Positions 1 to 5,063 of a DNA stretch of 5,063 nt are shown one piece after another. A program made the translations under genes and the position numbers. Within the stretch, counting starts at the first letter, position 1. Each line of letters opens with the position of its first letter. Source of the DNA: Hyphomicrobiales bacterium (GTDB lineage Bacteria; Pseudomonadota; Alphaproteobacteria; Micropepsales; Micropepsaceae); contig JAFIHO010000018.1 in assembly GCA_017849395.1 (NCBI GenBank), positions 1 through 5,063 of the forward strand, given 5' to 3'. The notes under the pieces were generated by a model. It had not been told where the DNA came from. It saw nothing but the letters and a program-made list of their open reading frames with translations, and did no database searches.

Positions 1-1
1 G

Positions 2-847
2 ATCGGCCTCAGCAATGCCGGTGTGGTCGTGCCGGGAAAGGGCGTGCTGCTGCAGGAAGGCGCGTTGAGCGATCCCAAGGTTCTGATCGCCGGGCTGGGC
101 CTGTTCGTCATCACCGCACTCTGGGCCATGCGGATAACCGGGGCGGTGCTTCTCGGCATCCTGGTGGCGACAGCCATCGCCATCGGACTGGGTCTGCAGA
201 ACCTGCCCGCTGTCGACGGCGTGCTGCCGTCCATCGCGCCGACCTTCCTGCAGATGCATTTCACCGGCGCGCCGGCATCCGTGATCGCGGGCGTAGTGCT
301 GGTGTTCCTGCTGCTGGACCTGCTGGACACCTCCGGCACCCTCACGGCCGTGGGCCACCAGGCGGGGCTGATGGAAAATGGCCGCCTGCGCAACGCACGT
401 CGCGCACTGGTCAGCGACGCGACCGGCACGATCATCGGCGCGGCGCTGGGCACGTCTCCGGTCACCGCCTATATCGAAAGCGCCGCAGGCGTCGGCGGAC
501 GCACCGGTTTGGTAGCGGTGACGGTGGGCGTGCTGTTCCTGGCCGCGCTGTTTCTCGCGCCCATCGCCGGCATGGTGCCCGCCTATGCCACCGCACCCGC
601 GCTGGTGTTCGTGGCGGTGCTGTTCGCCAAGGACCTGAAAGATGTCGAATGGAACGACATCACCGAAGCGGTGCCCGCGCTGGTGACGGCGCTGGCCATC
701 CCCTTCACCTTCTCCATCGCGGCGGGCATCGGGCTGGGCTTCATCGCCCATTGCGGCATCAAGATTTTGTCGGGGCGGCTGAACAAGCTTTCGCCGGGCG
801 TCGCCATCATCGCGTTGGCTTTTGCGGCAAAGGTGGCGCTTGCCTAA
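2..847 (+). CDS. NCS2 family purine permease (AzgA/PbuG type), C-terminal part
   Basis: Inner-membrane transporter of the nucleobase:cation symporter-2 superfamily. AzgA/PbuG-type members take up adenine, guanine or hypoxanthine with protons. The reading frame is open from base 2, giving 281 residues. The segment preceding the GTG at 23 (residues IGLSNAG) fits the family, so that GTG is probably an internal valine and the true start lies left of the window. Visible marks, numbered from base 2, are the acidic helix motif LLDTSGT (about 107-113), and then GTSPVTAYIESAAGVGGRTG (about 150-169), which is the most diagnostic stretch of this subfamily. A conserved AGMVPAYATAPAL follows (about 189-201). 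Several hydrophobic segments alternate with short loops, and the protein ends on a hydrophobic helix at ALA. Family members usually have about 430-480 residues, so roughly the last 60 percent is present. Adenine versus guanine/hypoxanthine preference cannot be decided here. It stands alone on the plus strand, and its TAA overlaps the stop codon of the convergent neighbour. Confidence 0.9.
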   Translation: MGLSNAGVVVPGKGVLLQEGALSDPKVLIAGLGLFVITALWAMRITGAVLLGILVATAIAIGLGLQNLPAVDGVLPSIAPTFLQMHFTGAPASVIAGVVLVFLLLDLLDTSGTLTAVGHQAGLMENGRLRNARRALVSDATGTIIGAALGTSPVTAYIESAAGVGGRTGLVAVTVGVLFLAALFLAPIAGMVPAYATAPALVFVAVLFAKDLKDVEWNDITEAVPALVTALAIPFTFSIAAGIGLGFIAHCGIKILSGRLNKLSPGVAIIALAFAAKVALA

Positions 848-1071
848 AGCTCCAGCCAGCCAAATCCCACGGCGAGATAGAACCCAACCCAAAAGAGTGC
901 CGCCAGCACTGTGGCGATCAGCGCCTTTTTCTTCAGCATCGGATTGGTCGGCGCGCCGGTATCCGGATCGATCGTGCTGCCCAGACCAACCGGCAACAGG
1001 CAAAACAGACACAGGAACCACAACACCGCATAGGCGCTGAACAACACAACCAAATGGATGCCATATTCCAT
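844..1071 (-). CDS. DUF1467 family small inner-membrane protein
   Basis: A 75-residue protein with two predicted membrane helices (about residues 6-27 and 49-70). Between them is a polar loop containing LPVGLG, STIDPDTGAP and a lysine triplet, KKK (47-49), just before the second helix. The LP-x-G stretch after helix 1, the Gly/Ala/Pro loop and the basic KKKALIATV entry to helix 2 resemble the DUF1467 family. That family is commonly found directly after ribonuclease J in alphaproteobacteria, and the location here matches. Its function is unknown, and nothing in the sequence suggests catalysis. By the positive-inside rule the lysine loop should be cytoplasmic, placing both termini on the periplasmic side, although the short N-terminus makes this uncertain. 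The ATG directly abuts the rnj stop (TAGATG) and has a strong ribosome binding site inside the end of rnj. The gene's TAG overlaps the TAA of the opposing permease gene. Confidence 0.8.
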   Translation of the reverse strand: MEYGIHLVVLFSAYAVLWFLCLFCLLPVGLGSTIDPDTGAPTNPMLKKKALIATVLAALFWVGFYLAVGFGWLEL

Positions 1072-2718
1072 CTAGACCTCCGCGATTGCGACCCGCACCA
1101 CGGGCTTCTTGCCCCAGGCATCGAACGCCGCCCGGCGCGCCGCCCGGCGCACACTCTCCGCCAATTCTCCGCCGCCGTCGCGTTTGGGATTGTAGCGGTC
1201 CATACTGGTATCCACCGCCTTGCGGATCGCCTCATGCACCGGCGCGGGAATGCCCTCGATCTGGATCACGGGCGCAGCGGCGCTGCGACCCCTGCCGTCC
1301 AGGATCAGGGTAATCACGATGACGCCAGCAAAGGCCAGCGCGCGGCGGCCTTTCGCCAGCCCTTCACCTTCCGTGACCAGCACCCGGCCATCCAGATGTA
1401 CACGGCCCGCCGGAACCTCATCGATCAATTCAGCCCGCCCCGGCGCAAGGCGAAACAATTGCCCATTCTCCGGCACCAGCGCCTGCGGCACCTGCAGCGA
1501 CCTCGCCAGCCGCGCATGTTCGGTCATGTGGCGCATCTCGCCATGCACAGGAATGGCGACCCTCGGCCGGGTCCAGCGATACATCTGCGCCAGTTCATCG
1601 CGCGCCGGATGGCCGGAGACATGGACGAAGTGATCTTCCGCCGTCAGCACTTCCACGCCCCGCGCCGCCAGCTTGTTCTGCAGATCGAAAATCGGCAATT
1701 CATTGCCGGGAATGACACGCGATGAAAAGATCACCGCATCGCCCTGCGCCAAATGCACATCGGGATGGCTGTCGTCGGCGATGCGCGCCAGCGCCGCGCG
1801 CGGCTCGCCCTGGCTGCCGGTGCACAGATAAAGAACCTTCGACGGCGGCAGATCGGCGGCCTCCGTCGCGTCGATGGTGGGCGGAAAATCCGTCAGATAA
1901 CCGCAATCCCGCGCCGCCGAGACGATCTTGTGCATGGCGCGCCCAACCAGCGCCACGGTGCGCCGATGCGCCTTCGCGGCTTTCGCAATGGTGTCCAGCC
2001 GCGCCACATTGGAGGCGAAGGCCGTGACCGCTACGCGGTTCTTCAAGGTACCAATCAAAGCGGTGAGGCTTTCTCGCACTTTCGCTTCGGAACCGGAACT
2101 GCCCGGCACCAGCGCATTGGTGGAATCGCACACCAGCGCCAGCACACCTTCGTCTCCCAGTTTCGACAGCGCCGCCGCATCGGTCGCCTCGCCAAGCAAG
2201 GGATCGGGGTCGATTTTCCAGTCGCCGGTATGCACCAACGTTCCCAGCGCGGTGCGGATCGCCAGGACATTCGGCTCCAGGATCGAATGGGTGATGGAAA
2301 TGAAATCCAGCGCGAACGGACCCAGCGAAAGATTGCCGCCAACCGGAACCTCTTTCACCCGGACTTTTCTGGACAGCCCCGCTTCCTCCAGCTTGCCCGC
2401 GATAAGGCGCGCCGTGAATGGCGTAGCATATATGGGGCATTTCAGCATCGGCCATGCCAGCGCGATAGCGCCGATATGATCCTCATGCGCATGGGTGGCG
2501 ACAATGCCGAGAATATTGTCCCGCTGTTCCGCCAGATAACGAATGTCGGGCATAATGACATCCACACCCGGCGCGGTAGTCTCCCGCCCGAACAGCACGC
2601 CGCAATCAACGATGATCCATTGCCGGTCATCGGGCGGGCCAAAGCCATAGGCATTGAAATTCATGCCGATCTCGCCAGATCCGCCCAACGGCAGGAACAC
2701 CAGTTCGTTCTGCGCCAT
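1072..2718 (-). CDS. rnj: Ribonuclease J (metallo-beta-lactamase/beta-CASP RNase)
   Basis: Cytoplasmic zinc-dependent ribonuclease with 5'-3' exonuclease and endonuclease activity in this family; it matures rRNA and degrades mRNA. The 548 residues match the usual 550-560. The N-terminal stretch ELVFLPLGGSGEIGMN (5-20) is typical. The zinc and catalytic motif is THAHEDH (75-81, with H76, H78, D80, H81). Further conserved sites are H144 in ITHS, D166 in HTGDW, CDSTNA (197-202) and H392 in PVHGE. Beta-CASP motifs include FASNVAR (234-240), CTGSQGEPRAAL (299-310) and HVSGHPARDEL (366-376). The C-terminal domain (about 450-548) ends with an Arg/Ala-rich helix and WGKKPVV. All metal ligands appear intact. 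The ATG overlaps the coaX TGA by one base (TGATG) with no clear ribosome binding site, so translation is probably coupled to coaX. Alphaproteobacterial genomes often carry this gene beside birA or coaX. Confidence 0.96.
   Translation of the reverse strand: MAQNELVFLPLGGSGEIGMNFNAYGFGPPDDRQWIIVDCGVLFGRETTAPGVDVIMPDIRYLAEQRDNILGIVATHAHEDHIGAIALAWPMLKCPIYATPFTARLIAGKLEEAGLSRKVRVKEVPVGGNLSLGPFALDFISITHSILEPNVLAIRTALGTLVHTGDWKIDPDPLLGEATDAAALSKLGDEGVLALVCDSTNALVPGSSGSEAKVRESLTALIGTLKNRVAVTAFASNVARLDTIAKAAKAHRRTVALVGRAMHKIVSAARDCGYLTDFPPTIDATEAADLPPSKVLYLCTGSQGEPRAALARIADDSHPDVHLAQGDAVIFSSRVIPGNELPIFDLQNKLAARGVEVLTAEDHFVHVSGHPARDELAQMYRWTRPRVAIPVHGEMRHMTEHARLARSLQVPQALVPENGQLFRLAPGRAELIDEVPAGRVHLDGRVLVTEGEGLAKGRRALAFAGVIVITLILDGRGRSAAAPVIQIEGIPAPVHEAIRKAVDTSMDRYNPKRDGGGELAESVRRAARRAAFDAWGKKPVVRVAIAEV
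1076..1081 (-). promoter_or_regulatory. Shine-Dalgarno site for the DUF1467 gene, inside the rnj 3' end
   Basis: The minus strand reads GGAGGT, then CTAG, then ATG. This near-perfect Shine-Dalgarno sequence is made from the last sense codons of rnj (Ala-Glu-Val, GCG GAG GTC, before TAG). The spacer is 4 bases, slightly short. It supports the ATG at 1071 as the start. It also suggests that the small membrane protein can be initiated efficiently on its own, unlike rnj and birA, whose starts have no comparable site. Confidence 0.7.
1127..1150 (-). repeat. Perfect 12-bp tandem duplication within rnj
   Basis: The plus strand reads GCCGCCCGGCGC twice in succession (1127-1138 and 1139-1150). In the rnj frame this falls in the alternating Arg-Arg/Ala-Ala segment VRRAARRAAFD near residues 523-533. 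The unit is a multiple of three, so copy-number change would keep the frame. An Arg/Ala-rich helix is normal at this place in alphaproteobacterial RNase J, so the exact repeat may simply reflect biased codon use. Confidence 0.85.
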
Positions 2719-3497
2719 CAGACCGAGCGCCGGACGTTGCGCGCGTGGATCAGCATAAGGCCGCGAATGGTGAGGTCCGGATCGACGTGCTCGATGGCGG
2801 GAATGTCAGGACGGAACAGATGAGCCAATCCGCCCGTCGCCACCACCGTCGCCGGTTTTCCATACTCTGCCTTGATGCGGGTGATGAGACCGTCGATCAG
2901 GCCGACATAACCCCAGTAGACGCCAGACTGCATCGACGGCACCGTGTCGCGGCCGATGACATTCTGCGCCCGGTGGATCGCGACACGCGGCAGCAACGCA
3001 GCAGCCTGATGCAGGGCCTCGATCGACAAATTGGCGCCCGGCGCGATCACGCTGCCGTCGAAATCCCCATTCTCCGCCACGATGTCGAAATTGGTTGCGG
3101 TGCCAAAATCGACGACAATGACCGCGCCCTTGTAACGCTCATGTGCCGCCACCGTGTTGCAAAGCCTGTCCGCGCCCACGCTCTGCGGACGGTCCACGTT
3201 CGCCTTCATGCCCATGTCAAGCGCAGGATCGCCCACGATCATCGGCTCGCATTTGAGGTAGGTCCGGCACAATGCGCGCAGATCGAACAACACGGCCGGA
3301 ACGACAGTGGCGATGATTGCCTGGTCGAGATTTGCGAAAGAAAGCCCTTCCAACGTCAGAAGCTGGCTCAGCCAGACCGCATATTCGTCGGATGTCCGCG
3401 CGACCTGCGTCACCGCCCGCCACTGCGCGCGCAGCTTTGCGCCATCATAAATGGCAAAGACGATATTGGTGTTTCCGGCGTCTATCGCGAGCAGCAT
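2718..3497 (-). CDS. coaX: Type III pantothenate kinase
   Basis: Cytoplasmic kinase that phosphorylates pantothenate with ATP, the first step of coenzyme A synthesis. Type III enzymes belong to the ASKHA fold, are not feedback-inhibited by CoA and need a monovalent cation. The 259 residues are the normal length. Motifs in order: phosphate-binding DAGNTN (6-11), the pantothenate-side GADRLCN (108-114), VVDFGTATNFD (128-138, containing the conserved D130), IAPG (151-154), IGRDTVPSMQSG (181-192) and TGGLA (221-225). The N-terminus MLLAIDAGNTN fits the family exactly, which fixes the ATG at 3497. A modest AAGAG lies six bases upstream. The gene follows birA after 64 bases, the only real gap in the operon, and overlaps rnj by one base. 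It is probably the main pantothenate kinase here, but the rest of the genome is not visible. Confidence 0.96.
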   Translation of the reverse strand: MLLAIDAGNTNIVFAIYDGAKLRAQWRAVTQVARTSDEYAVWLSQLLTLEGLSFANLDQAIIATVVPAVLFDLRALCRTYLKCEPMIVGDPALDMGMKANVDRPQSVGADRLCNTVAAHERYKGAVIVVDFGTATNFDIVAENGDFDGSVIAPGANLSIEALHQAAALLPRVAIHRAQNVIGRDTVPSMQSGVYWGYVGLIDGLITRIKAEYGKPATVVATGGLAHLFRPDIPAIEHVDPDLTIRGLMLIHARNVRRSV

Positions 3498-3514
3498 GAC
3501 TTTCTCTTTTGGTC

Positions 3515-3558
3515 GCGCGGCCGAACGGGAAACCGCTTCATACTTTTCCTGGCCGCGC
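3515..3558 (-). repeat. Inverted repeat / possible mRNA stem-loop between birA and coaX
   Basis: In the sense RNA, GCGCGGCC (3558-3551) and GGCCGCGC (3522-3515) are perfect 8-bp complements separated by 28 bases. Within the loop a smaller hairpin, AGCGG-TTTC-CCGTT, can form with one G-U pair. The first arm begins three bases after the birA stop codon. No run of T follows on either strand, so it is not a standard intrinsic terminator. It could stabilise a processed birA end or modulate coaX translation. It could also be chance in GC-rich DNA. The repeat itself is seen directly; any function is inference. Confidence 0.5.
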
Positions 3559-3561
3559 TCC

Positions 3562-4293
3562 TCACCAGAATACCTCGCCCGCGGAGATCGCGCGCACCCG
3601 GCCCAGTCCTAGGTTCAGCAGCAACGCGCCGGATGCGTCGATCCCTTCGAACACGCCTTCCTGTTCTTCCTGGGGGAGCCGCGCCCGGATACGGCCGCCA
3701 AGATGCTCGGCCCGCTGCAACCACGCCTCGCGCACCACCCCAAAGCCGCTCCGATGCCATGCCTGCCGCCACTGGCCAAAACAGGCCGCCAGCATCACCA
3801 ACGCCTCGCGCGGGGTTGGCGCAGAGCCGCACAGCGCCTTCAGCGAAGTCGCAGGAAACTCCGTGCCAGACGGCGCTTCCGCCAGATTCACGCCGATCCC
3901 GACGGCAAGCCAGAAGCCATGATTGTCGCCAGACTCCAGCAGAATACCTGCCAGCTTGTGGCCCTTCGCAAGCACATCATTGGGCCACTTCACCGTCACC
4001 GGGACGCCCGGCACGAAATGCTGAACCACGTCGCCGACAGCAAGCGCAGCGGCGAAACTCAACTGGGCCGCTTCCGCGGGCGGAACACTGGGACGCAACA
4101 ACAAAGTGGAGGCCAGATTTCCCTCGCCGCCCTGCCACGTCCGCCCACGCCGCCCGCGCCCCGCTGTCTGGCGTTCCGCGACGATCCAGAGAGGACCGCG
4201 CTCGCCGCCCAAGGCCCGACGACGAGCTTCCTCATTGGTGGAATCGATTTTATCCAGCCAGACAAGAGCCTCGCCGGGAGGCAAGGCATTCAA
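3562..4293 (-). CDS. birA: Biotin--[acetyl-CoA-carboxylase] ligase, class I (no DNA-binding domain)
   Basis: Cytoplasmic enzyme that activates biotin with ATP to biotinyl-AMP and transfers it to a lysine of the biotin carboxyl carrier domain. The 243 residues correspond to the catalytic and C-terminal domains only. Motifs: DSTN (17-20), the biotinyl-AMP loop AERQTAGRGRRGR (39-51), KWPNDV (102-107), KLAGILLE (113-120) and VGIGVNL (131-137). A small beta-rich C-terminal domain (about 197-243) ends in SAGEVFW. The winged-helix repressor domain of E. coli BirA is absent, so this protein should not repress a biotin operon directly. The start is unusual: TTG at 4293 overlaps the nuoN TGA (TTGA), with no ATG or GTG nearby in frame and no strong ribosome binding site. 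A second in-frame TTG three codons later is possible. Expression probably depends on translation of nuoN. Confidence 0.94.
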   Translation of the reverse strand: MNALPPGEALVWLDKIDSTNEEARRRALGGERGPLWIVAERQTAGRGRRGRTWQGGEGNLASTLLLRPSVPPAEAAQLSFAAALAVGDVVQHFVPGVPVTVKWPNDVLAKGHKLAGILLESGDNHGFWLAVGIGVNLAEAPSGTEFPATSLKALCGSAPTPREALVMLAACFGQWRQAWHRSGFGVVREAWLQRAEHLGGRIRARLPQEEQEGVFEGIDASGALLLNLGLGRVRAISAGEVFW

Positions 4294-5063
4294 GGCAACA
4301 GGGCCTTGGCAGCCGCATCGGCCGCCATGATGACTGGCGACGCCGCAATGATGAACAGCAGCGCGACAGCCATCGACAGTGCAAGGATGCCCTTGCTTCC
4401 AATGCCCAGAACACTGTCAAAAGGCGCCACCGGTTCGTCGAAATAAATGATCTTTACCAGACGAAGGTAATAAACCAGACCGATGGCGCTTGCGATGACG
4501 CCCAGAACCGCAGGTGCCACCAATCCGACCTGCATCGCGGCCAGGAATACAAAATACTTGGCGAAGAACCCCGCCAGTGGCGGCAATCCCGCCAGGCTGA
4601 GGAACAACGCGCTGAACACAAGCGCCAACAGCGGCTGGGTGCGGGCGAGCCCCGCCAGATCGGCGATGGATTCCACGGCCTTGCCTTGGCGCTTCATCGC
4701 CTGGATGGCGGCGAAGACACCGATATTGGTGAACACATAGATCGCGAGATAGATCAATACGCCCCGCGCTCCAAGCGCGGTCCCGGCAGCGAGGCCCAGC
4801 AAGGCATAGCCCATATGGCCGATAGAGCTATAGGCCATCAGGCGCTTGATGTTGGTCTGGCCGATAGCGGCGATTGCGCCCAACGCCATCGACAGCACGG
4901 AGATTGCGACAATGACCTGCCGCCACTGATGCAGCAGATCCGGGAAAGGCGACAGGATCGCGCGCAAAAACAGGCACAGCGCCGCAACCTTGGCAGCCGT
5001 TGCGAAATAGGCGGTGATAGGTGTTGGCGCGCCTTCATACACATCGGGCGTCCACATGTGGAA
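4290..5063 (-). CDS. nuoN: NADH-quinone oxidoreductase subunit N, C-terminal half
   Basis: Antiporter-like membrane subunit of respiratory complex I (NDH-1); it takes part in proton pumping coupled to NADH oxidation. The frame is open through the right edge, where Phe-His precedes MWTPDVYEGAPTP. Together these form the conserved FHMWTPDVYEGAPTP signature, so the Met at 5057 is internal and the real start lies beyond the window. About 257 residues remain of a usual 470-500. Counting from that Met, other marks are TAAKVA with K23, NIKRLMAYSSIGHMGY (69-84), SLAGLPPLAGFFAKYF (154-169, with K167) and YYLRLVKIIYF (196-206). K23 and K167 fit the positions of conserved membrane lysines of the antiporter-like subunits. 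About seven to eight hydrophobic helices are apparent. As the usual last nuo gene, it places this block at the 3' end of the complex I operon. Its TGA overlaps the birA start. Confidence 0.97.
   Translation of the reverse strand, partial: FHMWTPDVYEGAPTPITAYFATAAKVAALCLFLRAILSPFPDLLHQWRQVIVAISVLSMALGAIAAIGQTNIKRLMAYSSIGHMGYALLGLAAGTALGARGVLIYLAIYVFTNIGVFAAIQAMKRQGKAVESIADLAGLARTQPLLALVFSALFLSLAGLPPLAGFFAKYFVFLAAMQVGLVAPAVLGVIASAIGLVYYLRLVKIIYFDEPVAPFDSVLGIGSKGILALSMAVALLFIIAASPVIMAADAAAKALLP

Noticed and set aside
23..25. GTG at 23 as the true permease start
   Set aside because: The frame stays open to base 2, the upstream residues fit the family, and the protein would lack the N-terminal helices. 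The gene is truncated by the window.
901..916. Hairpin CGCCA-GCACTG-TGGCG just after the permease stop as a terminator
   Set aside because: The stem is only five pairs, no T-run follows, and it lies within the DUF1467 coding sequence.
649..1725. Long plus-strand frame of 358 codons across the permease end, the DUF1467 gene and rnj
   Set aside because: It runs through two well-supported genes in other frames. Its product is rich in Arg, His, Gln and Pro with no recognisable domain, typical of antisense frames in GC-rich DNA.
1753..2823. Plus-strand frame of 356 codons antisense to rnj and the coaX end
   Set aside because: It is fully antisense to RNase J, whose catalytic motifs are intact. 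Its composition is Arg/Gln/His-rich and there is no family resemblance or start signal.
3515..3558. Intrinsic transcription terminator between birA and coaX
   Set aside because: The stem is strong, but the 28-base loop is large and no T-run follows the stem on either strand.
3482..3832. Minus-strand frame of 116 codons overlapping the birA end, the gap and the coaX start
   Set aside because: Its first part is birA sequence out of frame and Gly/Arg-rich. Only the last 19 codons, which have their own start signal, seemed worth listing as a possible leader.
3703..4446. Plus-strand frame of 247 codons opposite birA
   Set aside because: It mirrors birA and the nuoN end, and its product is low-complexity and basic with no domain. 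It is a shadow frame.
5055..5057. ATG at 5057 as the nuoN start
   Set aside because: It sits inside the conserved FHMWTPDVYEGAPTP motif in the middle of NuoN, so the gene continues past the right edge.

Overview
The window is GC-rich, densely packed chromosomal DNA that most resembles an alphaproteobacterium. The evidence is the minus-strand gene order nuoN, birA, coaX, rnj, DUF1467-type small membrane protein. From general knowledge, this order closes the nuo (complex I) cluster in many alphaproteobacteria, including sphingomonads, caulobacters and their relatives. The exact order or genus cannot be fixed from the sequence alone.

Layout. On the plus strand, bases 2-847 hold the C-terminal part of an NCS2/AzgA-type purine permease whose 5' end lies outside the window. 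Everything from 844 to 5063 is one block on the minus strand, read right to left: the C-terminal half of nuoN (cut by the right edge), birA (biotin ligase without a DNA-binding domain), coaX (type III pantothenate kinase), rnj (ribonuclease J) and a 75-residue two-helix membrane protein of the DUF1467 type. All junctions overlap or abut except birA-coaX, which leaves 64 bases. That gap holds an 8-bp all-G/C inverted repeat and a possible 19-codon leader ORF. The permease and the small membrane protein gene converge on overlapping stop codons at 844-847, so there is no intergenic space between them. No stretch of 300 bases lacks a gene.

How the genes fit together. The block looks like one long transcript that starts upstream in the nuo genes. 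NuoN is a proton-pumping membrane subunit of complex I. BirA attaches biotin to acetyl-CoA carboxylase and other biotin enzymes. CoaX starts coenzyme A synthesis. RNase J degrades and processes RNA. This is a housekeeping set joining respiration, cofactor supply and RNA turnover, probably co-expressed and partly translationally coupled. The purine permease is a separate transcription unit that meets the operon end to end.

I see no mobile element, CRISPR array, RNA gene, phage gene or defence system, and nothing that amounts to an undescribed system. The points most worth checking are the birA-coaX gap and the zero-space convergent junction.
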